Shown piece after piece: positions 28,833-38,235 of a stretch of DNA of 64,000 nt (its first letter is position 1; every line of letters begins with the position of its first letter). A program made the position numbers and the translations under genes. The notes under the pieces are model-generated. The model was not told the origin of the DNA, did not search any database, and saw only the letters and a list, made by a program, of their open reading frames with translations. Where the stretch lies: assembly GCA_018433245.1 (NCBI GenBank), contig JAHDRN010000007.1, positions 212,397 to 276,396 of the forward strand, in the 5' to 3' direction. Source of the stretch: Candidatus Proruminimicrobium quisquiliarum (lineage in GTDB: Bacteria > Elusimicrobiota > Endomicrobiia > Endomicrobiales > Endomicrobiaceae).

Positions 28833-31025
28833 TTAATAACTGTATCTGAGTTTTTCTATTGGCAAGACATTTTCTTTACAACTTTCAGAACATTCTTTAT
28901 AAGTATCCTTAATAAGCAAATTATGACGCAAATTAATCATATTATTACTATTCCATATATTCATCAGCGTTTCATTTGATACGTGTCCTACTGTAAGACT
29001 GTATGCACAATTGCAATTTACCTTAACATAACCGGTACATCCAACAAATAATTTCTGCCACGGAGAATAACAATATATTTTTTTTGCAGCAGCCTCTCTT
29101 TCATCTCTCTTAACCGGAAAGACTTCAGGCATAGTCGCCATAGCAAAAAAATTAAATTTAAATTTATTATTTTTTTTTAATTCTATATTGTTCATAATAA
29201 CATTTTCAGGATATTTATCTCTTAAATTATCCATATGTTTTTGCGTTGGCATACAATTTTCAACCTCAATATTATATTTCTTTGCCCTATTTAAAACTTC
29301 TTTCATTTTTTCATCCAAATCTTTTCTCTTATAAAAAAATATATCCTTATCATAATAACCTTCATGTGGAGTAAATGTTATGTAATCAAATTCATATTTA
29401 TGGGCAAAATCAATGAAATCTGGTATCTGTTCATAATTAGTTTCCATAATCACAACGCATAATCTCTTCTTCATATATTTGTTGACCCGATGTTTCACTT
29501 TATTAAGAAGATTAATTTTTGCTATAAGATTATCAAAGTTTGCGCCAAGTCTTATCTTCTCATAAATTTCTTTTGTCACACCGTCAACTGAAATGGATAA
29601 TTCAACATTATAATCAACCAATTTTTTAATTATATTATCATTCAATAAAAGAGCGTTTGTTGAAATTATTTGTTTAACGTTATGTTTATTGGCGATATCA
29701 AATAATTCATCAAAATGTTTATATAAAAAAACTTCTCCGCCGAGCCAAAGTACTTGTTCCAAATACGGCATAAGTTCAATAATTTCATTTTTTGTATTTT
29801 CAGCCAATTCCCATGGAACAGATTTAATATTCTCGCACATAATACACTTTAAATTACATCTATTCGTAAGAGTTATTTCTAAAATTCTCGGTTTTGATTC
29901 TAAAAGTTCTTTTTTTTGCAAAATTTCTTTTTCATTAAGTAAAATATTATCGATCATTTGTTTCTTGTCAGGCAATTTCTTTATAATTTTTTGAGCCAAT
30001 TCTTCAGCATAACTATAATTATCACTTAATATATACTTTTGCATTTCATCTATTAATTTGTTCGTAATACTGTTTTTAAAATAAGTATAGTTTCTTTTGA
30101 CCGATTGATTCTTTTCTAACTTTATTACAACTTCTAAAGCAACCAATAAATCTATATGAATCTGCAAATTATTTAAATCCAATATTTGCTGTACTATATT
30201 TTCAGGATTATAAATATCCTGTTTAATCATCAGAATATCAAACAATTTATTCATTGCATTTTCTATATTTCCTATCCCTTCATAACATTTTGATAAATAA
30301 AAATACAATTTTGCATCTTCATAACAATAGGATAAATATTTAGATAATATTTTTTCAAATTTTTCGTATTTCTTTTCTTTTAAATATAAATCCGCAACCT
30401 CATGAACAATATTAATATCATCATATGTATTAAGCAATGTATCTGCGATATTTAATGCTTCTTGTGTTTGTTCTGATAGAAGATAAACCCTAAATAATTC
30501 AAGCAAATAATTTTTATTTTTATTATTCTTTATTCTTAGCAAAACTTTTTTTGCGTTGTTAATATCTTTATTTTCCAAATATAACTTGGCCAATAATACT
30601 GCAACATCAATGTTTTCATAATGATTTTTATTTACATAGTGTTCAAAATAAAATATTGCTCTTGTTCTGTCTATATTGATAAAAAATTTTGCAATCTCAA
30701 GATATATCTGAATTTCATTGGGAAATTGTTTGTCAATTATTTTAATAAGTTTATTAACATAATCAATGTCATTACCATTATAAATTTTAAAAAATAGATC
30801 AAAAACATAAACGTCTGTTATTACGCCAGTATTTATTATATTTTTTAAGATTTTAAGTGTTTCATTAATTTGGCCCAATTCAGAATATACTTTTGCCAAT
30901 TCAAAGTTGACATAAAAATCGTTTTTATCATCTTTTGACACAATAATCAATAACTCCAATGCCTTTTTATAATTGGCGTTTTGAATATAATTCTTTGCCA
31001 TATTAAACATTTCTTTATTTATCAT
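28833..31025 (-). CDS. Class A TPR-radical SAM/SPASM protein, long TPR domain
   Basis: Protein of 730 residues with one of the longest N-terminal repeat regions in the array (about 1-370), with TPRs such as FELAKVYSELGQINETLKIL and LSKCYEGIGNIENAMNKLF. The junction LLNEKEILQKKELLESKPR precedes CNLKCIMC (first Cys about 390), then WLGGEVFLYKHFDEL. The tail has CYSPWQKLFVGCTG, VNCNC, IWNSNNMINLRHNL and CSESC. It overlaps the end of the 957-residue gene by 11 nt. WLGG instead of WQGG is shared with the gene at 38229-40034, suggesting these two form a subgroup. Confidence 0.88.
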   Translation of the reverse strand: MINKEMFNMAKNYIQNANYKKALELLIIVSKDDKNDFYVNFELAKVYSELGQINETLKILKNIINTGVITDVYVFDLFFKIYNGNDIDYVNKLIKIIDKQFPNEIQIYLEIAKFFINIDRTRAIFYFEHYVNKNHYENIDVAVLLAKLYLENKDINNAKKVLLRIKNNKNKNYLLELFRVYLLSEQTQEALNIADTLLNTYDDINIVHEVADLYLKEKKYEKFEKILSKYLSYCYEDAKLYFYLSKCYEGIGNIENAMNKLFDILMIKQDIYNPENIVQQILDLNNLQIHIDLLVALEVVIKLEKNQSVKRNYTYFKNSITNKLIDEMQKYILSDNYSYAEELAQKIIKKLPDKKQMIDNILLNEKEILQKKELLESKPRILEITLTNRCNLKCIMCENIKSVPWELAENTKNEIIELMPYLEQVLWLGGEVFLYKHFDELFDIANKHNVKQIISTNALLLNDNIIKKLVDYNVELSISVDGVTKEIYEKIRLGANFDNLIAKINLLNKVKHRVNKYMKKRLCVVIMETNYEQIPDFIDFAHKYEFDYITFTPHEGYYDKDIFFYKRKDLDEKMKEVLNRAKKYNIEVENCMPTQKHMDNLRDKYPENVIMNNIELKKNNKFKFNFFAMATMPEVFPVKRDEREAAAKKIYCYSPWQKLFVGCTGYVKVNCNCAYSLTVGHVSNETLMNIWNSNNMINLRHNLLIKDTYKECSESCKENVLPIEKLRYSY

Positions 31026-33888
31026 TTAAATAATCCATAAATTTTAAATACAACAAATCGTAATCAGAGTTTTTAATATTTTCTAACAAATATTCTATTT
31101 TATACAGTGATTTATTTATTGGTTTTTCAAGAGTTTTAACGGCTTTTTCAATTTCCCCGTTGTTGGCATAAATTCTTGCTAAATCAATATAAACTTTTAT
31201 ATCCGTTAAATTCATATTTATTGCATTTAATAAAATTTTTTCGGCATGAGTAAAAAGATTGCACTCATAATATAAAACACCTGCAAATTCAAGATATATA
31301 TCTGTATTCATAATATCAATTTCTAGGATTGATTGGTATATATTAACAGCTTCTTTTAACATTCTTTTTTTGATGCAGTATCTCGCTAAATTTAAAAATG
31401 AATCTTTATTTTCTTTCTTTAATCCTATTAAATATGCCACTAAATCTTCAACTCTAAAATCTTTTTTATTATCTTCAATATAATTAAATAATAAATCATC
31501 AGTTATACTCTTTTTATTTTTCATCATAATACAAATTTGTATAAAATGTTTTTTTATAATATTGTCATCATTACGGCTATTTTTTATAAAATAAAAAATA
31601 TTAATTAAAATTTCTTGCCTTTTTTCTTTATTGTACAACAAGAGCAATCTTTTTATTATAGAATTATATGTCATTGTATTTCTGTCATAATATTGTTCTG
31701 AAAAATCAGAGAATTGCAAATCCAAATCTTTAACTTGCGTATCAAAATCAAATAATTTTTTATAATATATTTTTCTTTTTTCATAGCTATCAATATTGTT
31801 AATAAAAAATATAACTTTATTCAGTGCTTGATCATCTTTTACACTCAAATCCAAAAGCAAAGTTAATGTTTTTTCATGTCCATAGACAACTGAACATTCA
31901 TCCGCTGTAACATTTACAAAATCAAAGTTTGAAATTGAAAATTTGCTCGATTTTTCAATTAACCTTACAAATCTGTCAAGTCTGTTTGATGCTATCAGAT
32001 TACGGGCATATTGAAACAAAAATCTTTCATCCTGTATATTTAGGTCATACATACGATCAAAATAAAGATCTTTTTGGCTGTCGTTGCAAAAATTTTTAAT
32101 AAAATACAAAATATCCAGCATTATATTTTTGGTATCCTTTGATTTTTGGGCATTCATTATCATATCATCTATACTGAAATAATTGTCGCATATCTTTCCG
32201 TCACGGCAATGTTCCTTGCATAAAGTTTTATATAAATCCTTTGTTATTATATCTCTATAAACAATCATTTCTTTTGAATTCCAAATATCTGTTAAAGAAA
32301 TATTTTCCTTAAACTTAATAATATTATTATTTTTATCGCATCTGCACTGACAATCGGGCCAAAAAGTACCGTCATAATCAAGTATTAACTGCTGCCAAGG
32401 TATATGACACATTAAGTTATTAAAATTATATTTTTTTTGATCTATATCGCGGGCGCCGATCTGAGCCGGCCTGTGTTGACTTGGCATTTCAAGCATGTAT
32501 TCTAATCTTGTTTTTTTATTCTTGGCTGTAATATTTTGTTTTTCAAAGCCAATCCATTCATTTATATCAACTTTTAGCGGAATATCTTTGACTAAAGCAT
32601 CTTCCAGCAAAATCACTCTGTTTTCAACTTGTATATTATATTCCGCACTTCTCTTCTTAATTTCATTAATTTGTTTTGTAACTGAATTATTATCATATAT
32701 TTCAGTCATTACTCCGTATCTCAACGGCATAATGCAAAAAAAATCGGCATTATATCTGCGGGCAATCTCAAATAATGACAATAACTGGTCATCATTGTGT
32801 TCGCAAACAACAAAATTAATACCCCATGTAAAATTTTTATTATTTTTATTTCTGACACCTGAAATATATTGCATATTTCGGACAAGTTTTTCAAAACTGG
32901 CGTTTTTTCTTATGGTTTCATATGTCTTTTTATTTACTCCGTCAACAGAAATAGTTAATTCTAAATTCATGTCAACCAATAAATCTATAATTTGTTCGTT
33001 AAGCAGCTGTCCGTTTGTAATTATCCCCTGCTGTATATTTGGATATTTTGCGGATTCCGCCAGTAAATCAAAAAAATATTCCAATGCAAAAACTTCGCCG
33101 CCCTGCCACATCATCTTTTCCAAATACGGAAAAAATTCTTTTATTTCATTTATTTTTTCTTTAGGATATTCCCATTTAAAATCTTTAACATAACACATTA
33201 TGCATCTGAGATTGCATGCATTTGACAAATTAATTCCGAGTCTTAAAGGTTTCGACGTAAGTTCGGTTTTGCCTTGTGCCGTTTCTAAAAAATTTACAAG
33301 TTTATTCCTGAAAAATATTTCATTTTCCGGTATATTCTCTATTTTATCCGCAACAAGTTTAACTACTTCTTTATATTTTCTTGCAGTTAAATACAATTCC
33401 GCCAAATTAACTATGGCAGTCTGATTATTTTTATTGACATTTAAAGCTTCCGTATATTTTTTTTCAAGTCTTTCATATATTGCACTATCTAATTGTTTCG
33501 GAATTTTCTCATAAAATAAAAAATTTATGTCGTTTATTTCATTGTATAATTCATCTGAATTTTTTTCATCCGGCATACAAGTTTTAGCTTGTTCGCACAT
33601 TGAAAGGGCTTTTCTGAAATAACCGGTTATTTTGTATATTTTTGCAAGAAATAAAAAAGCATAATACGCTATATGATTCTGTATATCCTTTTGCCGCAAA
33701 TATAAATTAAAATATTTTTCAGAATCGTTATATTCATTTAAATAAAAATAATTTTTACCTATCTCAAAATAAATATAGAAATCATCTTTACATAGCAAAG
33801 CCTGATTATACAATTCATTAGATTTTATAAAATTGCCCGAATTTGATGTTTTTTTTGCTTCTTCAATTAATTCATCAAATCTATCCAT
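31015..33888 (-). CDS. Class A TPR-radical SAM/SPASM protein with extra C-terminal helical domain
   Basis: The largest enzyme of the array, 957 residues. TPRs cover about 1-195 (FEIGKNYFYLNEYNDSEKYF). The cluster motif CNLRCIMC starts at Cys225, followed by WQGGEVFALEYFFDL. The SPASM-like tail begins at Cys494 (CHIPWQQLILDYDG), then PDCQC, IWNSKEMIVYR and CKEHCRDGKI to about residue 565. Unlike its relatives it does not stop there: about 390 more residues of helical repeats follow, ending in clear TPRs (FAGVLYYECNLFTHAEKILLNA, LARIYANNGEIEKAVKTLE). The catalytic core is therefore enclosed by TPR arrays on both sides. It lies 4 nt after the 542-residue gene. Confidence 0.88.
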   Translation of the reverse strand: MDRFDELIEEAKKTSNSGNFIKSNELYNQALLCKDDFYIYFEIGKNYFYLNEYNDSEKYFNLYLRQKDIQNHIAYYAFLFLAKIYKITGYFRKALSMCEQAKTCMPDEKNSDELYNEINDINFLFYEKIPKQLDSAIYERLEKKYTEALNVNKNNQTAIVNLAELYLTARKYKEVVKLVADKIENIPENEIFFRNKLVNFLETAQGKTELTSKPLRLGINLSNACNLRCIMCYVKDFKWEYPKEKINEIKEFFPYLEKMMWQGGEVFALEYFFDLLAESAKYPNIQQGIITNGQLLNEQIIDLLVDMNLELTISVDGVNKKTYETIRKNASFEKLVRNMQYISGVRNKNNKNFTWGINFVVCEHNDDQLLSLFEIARRYNADFFCIMPLRYGVMTEIYDNNSVTKQINEIKKRSAEYNIQVENRVILLEDALVKDIPLKVDINEWIGFEKQNITAKNKKTRLEYMLEMPSQHRPAQIGARDIDQKKYNFNNLMCHIPWQQLILDYDGTFWPDCQCRCDKNNNIIKFKENISLTDIWNSKEMIVYRDIITKDLYKTLCKEHCRDGKICDNYFSIDDMIMNAQKSKDTKNIMLDILYFIKNFCNDSQKDLYFDRMYDLNIQDERFLFQYARNLIASNRLDRFVRLIEKSSKFSISNFDFVNVTADECSVVYGHEKTLTLLLDLSVKDDQALNKVIFFINNIDSYEKRKIYYKKLFDFDTQVKDLDLQFSDFSEQYYDRNTMTYNSIIKRLLLLYNKEKRQEILINIFYFIKNSRNDDNIIKKHFIQICIMMKNKKSITDDLLFNYIEDNKKDFRVEDLVAYLIGLKKENKDSFLNLARYCIKKRMLKEAVNIYQSILEIDIMNTDIYLEFAGVLYYECNLFTHAEKILLNAINMNLTDIKVYIDLARIYANNGEIEKAVKTLEKPINKSLYKIEYLLENIKNSDYDLLYLKFMDYLNDK

Positions 33889-33892
33889 TATT

Positions 33893-35521
33893 TTATTTAT
33901 CCTCTACAGGTCTGCATAATTTATATCTTATCTGTCCTGAAATACACTCCGGCTGACATAAATCATGAAAATCATTTTCCGCCAGTTTTTTTCTGTATAT
34001 TTGCATATTTTTGCTGTTCCATAATTCAGCTAAAGAGAAATGTTCCGTACTGCCAAGCCATTTAGTGCACATTGCATAAGGTCTTGTCTGCCCCATATTA
34101 TCAAGCAACAGCCTCTGCCAAGGAGCATAACATATCATTCTGTTATTGGCTTTTTTATTTTTTTCTTCATTTTCATGTTTTTTTTCGGTTTTTTCCTGTT
34201 TCTGCACAGATGACTGAACACTTTCATTGCCTACAAAATCATCAACAAGCTCATGTTTAAAATTAATTTCTTTGCATCCGCAGTCTACCGGCATCCAGTT
34301 ATTAAATCTTATTCCATATTCTTTTGCCTTTACTTCAGCTGAAGGAATTGTTTTTCTCATATATTCAAAAGCTTTCTCATCTATAGGCTGAAAAATGTTT
34401 TCTTCAGGGTATCCTCTTATGGGATTCAAAGTAATTGCCGTAAATTCATATTTTTTTGCAAATTCAACCATTTTTTCTATTTCCTTATAGTTAGTTCGGC
34501 ATATAACAGGATTATAATAAGTGTTAATTTTTGCACCTGTTGATTTTCTTACTTCTTTTATCAATTCCAAAACTTTGCAAAGTTTTTCAAAACTGGCGCC
34601 TCTTCTTATGTATTCATAACTTTCTTTTGTCGCTCCGTCTATTGACAATACAAGTTCGACATTCCCTCTGGCAATGATTTCAAGATTTTTTTCATTCAGC
34701 AGCAATCCGTTTGTAAAGATTACCTGATTTAAATTTTTACATTTTACACCCTCAGACAGCATATCCTCAAATCCGTTCATCAAAAAAACTTCTCCGCCCT
34801 GCCAGCAGATATCTTCCATATAGGGAAGCAGTTCAACTATTTCTTTAAGTATTCTGTCAGGCTCCTGCCACTTGCCTTCTCTCCATATATCGCATATTCT
34901 GCAGCTTATGTTACATTTGTTCATTATCATGCCTATCATGGCTCTGGGCTTTGACTCTAAAATTTCTTTTCTCATTGAAATTTCATACTCATTAAGGGCT
35001 TTATTATGAAGATATTTGTCATTTTTTATTCTGCTGTCTCCAATCATTCTTTTGAATATATCTGCTGATTCCTTATCCCTGCCCGCTTCTCTGTATGCAA
35101 TGCCAAGTTCAAAATTTGTCATTATATCGTCTTTTGCAAGCTGGTAAGCCTTATCAATATTCAATAAAGCCTGGTCTAAATCTCCCATAGCTTCGTGAAG
35201 CCTGCCTATTTCTTTAAATACTGAAACATCATTTTTTATTTTATCCGTAAATTTTCCGTAATATTCCATAGCAAGTTCGTTACGTCTTTGTCTGTGGTAA
35301 ATTCTTGCCAGTTCCAAATCCGCTTCATGCATATTAGAATCGTTTACCAAAACTTTTTTATACATTTTTTCAGCTTCATGGTCATTGCCCTGTATTATTT
35401 TTATTTTGGCAAGTTCAAAAACAGCATACTTATCCTTTATGCTTTCAAGTATTTTTTCGGCTTCTTTTAATCTATTCTCGTTTATTAATTGTTTGGCCTC
35501 TTCTATTCTTTCACGTGTCAT
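33893..35521 (-). CDS. Class A TPR-radical SAM/SPASM protein
   Basis: Protein of 542 residues. Four good TPRs lie in residues 1-165 (FELAKIKIIQGNDHEAEKMYKKVL, LARIYHRQRRNELAMEYYGKF, GRLHEAMGDLDQALLNIDKA, LGIAYREAGRDKESADIFKRM). The cluster motif is CNISCRIC (first Cys about 203), then WQGGEVFLMNGFEDM. The tail has CYAPWQRLLLDNMG and RPYAMC, lacking one Cys of the usual P-x-C-x-C, then LWNSKNMQIYR and CQPECISGQI. The ATG 35519-35521 overlaps the upstream stop (TAATG) and has GAGGAG about 6 nt before it; a longer upstream frame is rejected. The linker is Lys/Glu-rich. Confidence 0.9.
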   Translation of the reverse strand: MTRERIEEAKQLINENRLKEAEKILESIKDKYAVFELAKIKIIQGNDHEAEKMYKKVLVNDSNMHEADLELARIYHRQRRNELAMEYYGKFTDKIKNDVSVFKEIGRLHEAMGDLDQALLNIDKAYQLAKDDIMTNFELGIAYREAGRDKESADIFKRMIGDSRIKNDKYLHNKALNEYEISMRKEILESKPRAMIGMIMNKCNISCRICDIWREGKWQEPDRILKEIVELLPYMEDICWQGGEVFLMNGFEDMLSEGVKCKNLNQVIFTNGLLLNEKNLEIIARGNVELVLSIDGATKESYEYIRRGASFEKLCKVLELIKEVRKSTGAKINTYYNPVICRTNYKEIEKMVEFAKKYEFTAITLNPIRGYPEENIFQPIDEKAFEYMRKTIPSAEVKAKEYGIRFNNWMPVDCGCKEINFKHELVDDFVGNESVQSSVQKQEKTEKKHENEEKNKKANNRMICYAPWQRLLLDNMGQTRPYAMCTKWLGSTEHFSLAELWNSKNMQIYRKKLAENDFHDLCQPECISGQIRYKLCRPVEDK

Positions 35522-36591
35522 TAAATTCTCCTCATATTTTCGGGCACATTCCCTTTTGCGCATTCGGCACTGCATATATTAAGATTGCCACTTAAAATTT
35601 TATCGCGGTATTCCTGCATTTTTGGACTGTTCCATATATCAAGTATTGAATTTTCCATAACTGAACCGACTTTTGTCATACATAAACAGCCCGGCCTTAC
35701 ATCTCCGTCGGGATCAATATTTAACTGTTTCCATGGCAAATAACAAAATATATCTTTATTTTTTTCCTGTTTTTCATCTTCATTTGTGCGTTCACATTTT
35801 CTTTCGTCTAAACAGCCGGATTCCCGCATTTTTTCAGGTTCGTCCTTTTGAAGAGGCAGCGAATGCATAAATTTTATTCCGTATTCGGCGCTCTTATCAA
35901 CAGTCTTTTGTAACTCGCCGGAGAAATTTTTTAAAATACAATTTTCGTTTTTTATAAAAATATTCTCCGGAATATCCTGTCCGCCGTATATAGGCATCAT
36001 ATAAACAGAATCAAATCCGTATTGTTTTGCAAAATCAATAAATTGCTCAAGATTTTTATAATTTGACCGCATAACAACCGTATGCATTTTCAGAATAAGT
36101 TTTGATTTTTTTTTCTTTCTCACTTCATTTAATTTTTCAAGATTTTTTATAAGAATATCAAATTTTGAACCGTATCTTATTTTTTCATATGTCTCTTTAT
36201 CAAATCCGTCAACCGAAACCGTAAGCTCCATATTCGCTTCCGTAAGCAGATCAATCCATTTATCGTTTAAAAGCATTCCGTTTGTAACTATAGTCTGCAT
36301 AAGATTTTTATTATTTAAAGATTCAATAAACAGTTTTTCAAAATAATCAAGAATTAAAACTTCGCCGCCTTGCCAGTTTACACTGGTCATAAAAGGAAGC
36401 AAAAATTTTATTTCATCAACGACTCTCAAAGGTATATCCCACGGTTTTTTAACAACTTCGCACATAATGCATCTGGAATTACACTTCGTAGACAAAGTAA
36501 CAATCATTCTTTGCGGATAAGATTGTAAAACAATTTTTTTGTCTTTAATCTCTTGTGTGTTTAAATCTAAATTATTTTTAACTTTATTCAT
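35521..36591 (-). CDS. Class A radical SAM/SPASM protein lacking TPRs
   Basis: Protein of 356 residues, the smallest class A member. The cluster motif comes almost at once (CNSRCIMC, first Cys 37) after a minimal junction IKDKKIVLQSYPQR, so the TPR module is missing altogether. Barrel motifs are WQGGEVLILDYFEKL, TNGMLLND and SVDGFDKETYEKIR. A Glu/Lys/Asn linker (KCERTNEDEKQEKNKD) leads to the tail: CYLPWKQLNIDPDG, PGCLC, IWNSPKMQEYR and CSAEC. It may use the TPRs of a neighbour in trans, which is inference. The next gene starts inside its stop codon. Confidence 0.88.
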   Translation of the reverse strand: MNKVKNNLDLNTQEIKDKKIVLQSYPQRMIVTLSTKCNSRCIMCEVVKKPWDIPLRVVDEIKFLLPFMTSVNWQGGEVLILDYFEKLFIESLNNKNLMQTIVTNGMLLNDKWIDLLTEANMELTVSVDGFDKETYEKIRYGSKFDILIKNLEKLNEVRKKKKSKLILKMHTVVMRSNYKNLEQFIDFAKQYGFDSVYMMPIYGGQDIPENIFIKNENCILKNFSGELQKTVDKSAEYGIKFMHSLPLQKDEPEKMRESGCLDERKCERTNEDEKQEKNKDIFCYLPWKQLNIDPDGDVRPGCLCMTKVGSVMENSILDIWNSPKMQEYRDKILSGNLNICSAECAKGNVPENMRRI

Positions 36592-36603
36592 ATTTTTATT
36601 ATT

Positions 36604-38235
36604 TTATATGCAAACAAATTTTTTATGTTCATCAGAAACGGTATTATTTATACATTCTTTGCAACACCATGACTTATCTAAATTTATCAATTTTTTCCTA
36701 TACTCCTGCATATTTTTATTATTCCAAATTTCCTCAAAATTTTCACATTCATAAGTTTTTTCAATATTTTCTAAACATAAGCATTCAGGTCTTATTTCTC
36801 TGTGCACTGTTGTGGCAAGCTGTCTCCAAGGGCGTAAACAGAAGGGAACTTTAAAATATTCAGTTTCACATTCTTTAATTTTTTCCGCATTGCAAGAATC
36901 GGTTTTATCGCAATTGTTATTATATGCAACATTATTATCGCATTTAACATTAAAACTATCCAATATAGGTGTTATATCCGGCAATAAATCAATAACTTTT
37001 ATGTTGTTTTTTTTTGATTTCGTTAAAATTTGTATTTTTAATTCATTAATCTTTTTAAGGTCTTCCTCTGACTTATCATGAAAGTTATACTTTTTATGAT
37101 TATGCTGTTCTATATCCAGTGGAGACAAAATAACGATATCAAATTTGTACTCTATCGCAAAATCCATAATTTTATCTAAATTATAAATATTTTCATCAGA
37201 TATGGTTATTCTCATAGTTAAACTTATATTAGTTTTTTCTCTTTGTCTTTCTTCTCTTAAATATTTCAAATTTTCCAATAGAGTTTCAAATTTTGCCCCG
37301 CGTCTTATTTTTTCATATGATTCTTTTTCTATATTATCTATAGATATAGTAATGTCAAGATTCTTTGCTTTAAACAACAAATTTATCCAGTGTTCATTTA
37401 ACAACAAGCCGTTTGTTATAATAATTTGTTTTAAATATTTATTCTTACTAGCTTCTAAAAACAACTCTTCAAAGCCTTTATATAAAAAAACTTCTCCGCC
37501 CTGCCAAGTTATAAGTTCTAAAGTCGGTAAATTTTTTAATATATATGTTTTAAAATTTTCTGATATATCCCAACAATTTGCCTGATCTCTTGTGGCACAC
37601 ATCGGGCAATTCAAATTACATCTATTTGTCAAAGCCACAAGCATAATGCGTGGGGTTGATTCCAATATTATTTTTTCTTGAGCTATTTCAAGCTCATTTA
37701 AGAATAAATTAAACAAAAATTTATCTTTTTGTACATTTTTATTTTTCATATATTCGCTACATATTTCTGCCGCTTTATTTTTTTGTCCCGTAAAATTATA
37801 AATCTGCGCAAGCTTGGAAGCAATATTAACATCCTCCTTTCTGAAATTCAAATATTTCGCATAGAATTTTGCTGCAGTTAAATAATTTTTTTCCAAATAA
37901 TATTCATTTGCCAATTCCAGACAAAATTCAATATTTGTGTCATTTAATGAATTTTCTAAAACTTTCACAAACTCTTCTATCTTTCCGCTTTCTTTATATG
38001 ACTTTGACAAAATATCCAAAACATTGTTGTTCTCCGGATATTTATTGCGTAAATCTTTAAGTATATTTATTGCCGGTTCATACATTTTTAAAAAATATAA
38101 AACTTTAGCGTATTCAAAAGAAACAGCCATATCTCCGTTAAGCAACGGAAAAAGCATATCAAGAGCCTCCTCATATCTTGCTGAAGCTATGTTTTGTTTT
38201 GCTTCTTCAATAATGTCTATTCTTGATTTTACCAT
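36604..38235 (-). CDS. Class A TPR-radical SAM/SPASM protein
   Basis: Protein of 543 residues. TPRs cover about 1-165 (FEYAKVLYFLKMYEPAINILKDL, LANEYYLEKNYLTAAKFYAKYL, LAQIYNFTGQKNKAAEICSEY). Junction LNELEIAQEKIILESTPR, cluster motif CNLNCPMC (first Cys about 206), then WQGGEVFLYKGFEEL and SIDNIEKESYEKIRR. The tail has CLRPWRQLATTVHR, PECLC, IWNNKNMQEYR and CCKEC. The residue corresponding to the tail Gly is Arg. An Asn-rich linker (NNVAYNNNCDKTDSC) precedes the tail. A longer frame opens at a TTG; I use the ATG 38233-38235, which overlaps the upstream stop by 7 nt. Confidence 0.87.
   Translation of the reverse strand: MVKSRIDIIEEAKQNIASARYEEALDMLFPLLNGDMAVSFEYAKVLYFLKMYEPAINILKDLRNKYPENNNVLDILSKSYKESGKIEEFVKVLENSLNDTNIEFCLELANEYYLEKNYLTAAKFYAKYLNFRKEDVNIASKLAQIYNFTGQKNKAAEICSEYMKNKNVQKDKFLFNLFLNELEIAQEKIILESTPRIMLVALTNRCNLNCPMCATRDQANCWDISENFKTYILKNLPTLELITWQGGEVFLYKGFEELFLEASKNKYLKQIIITNGLLLNEHWINLLFKAKNLDITISIDNIEKESYEKIRRGAKFETLLENLKYLREERQREKTNISLTMRITISDENIYNLDKIMDFAIEYKFDIVILSPLDIEQHNHKKYNFHDKSEEDLKKINELKIQILTKSKKNNIKVIDLLPDITPILDSFNVKCDNNVAYNNNCDKTDSCNAEKIKECETEYFKVPFCLRPWRQLATTVHREIRPECLCLENIEKTYECENFEEIWNNKNMQEYRKKLINLDKSWCCKECINNTVSDEHKKFVCI

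Noticed and set aside
32495..33193. Long plus-strand open frame of 232 codons
   Set aside because: It lies opposite the 957-residue radical SAM gene, has no family features, and arises from AT-rich codon structure on the other strand; other plus-strand frames were dismissed for the same reason.
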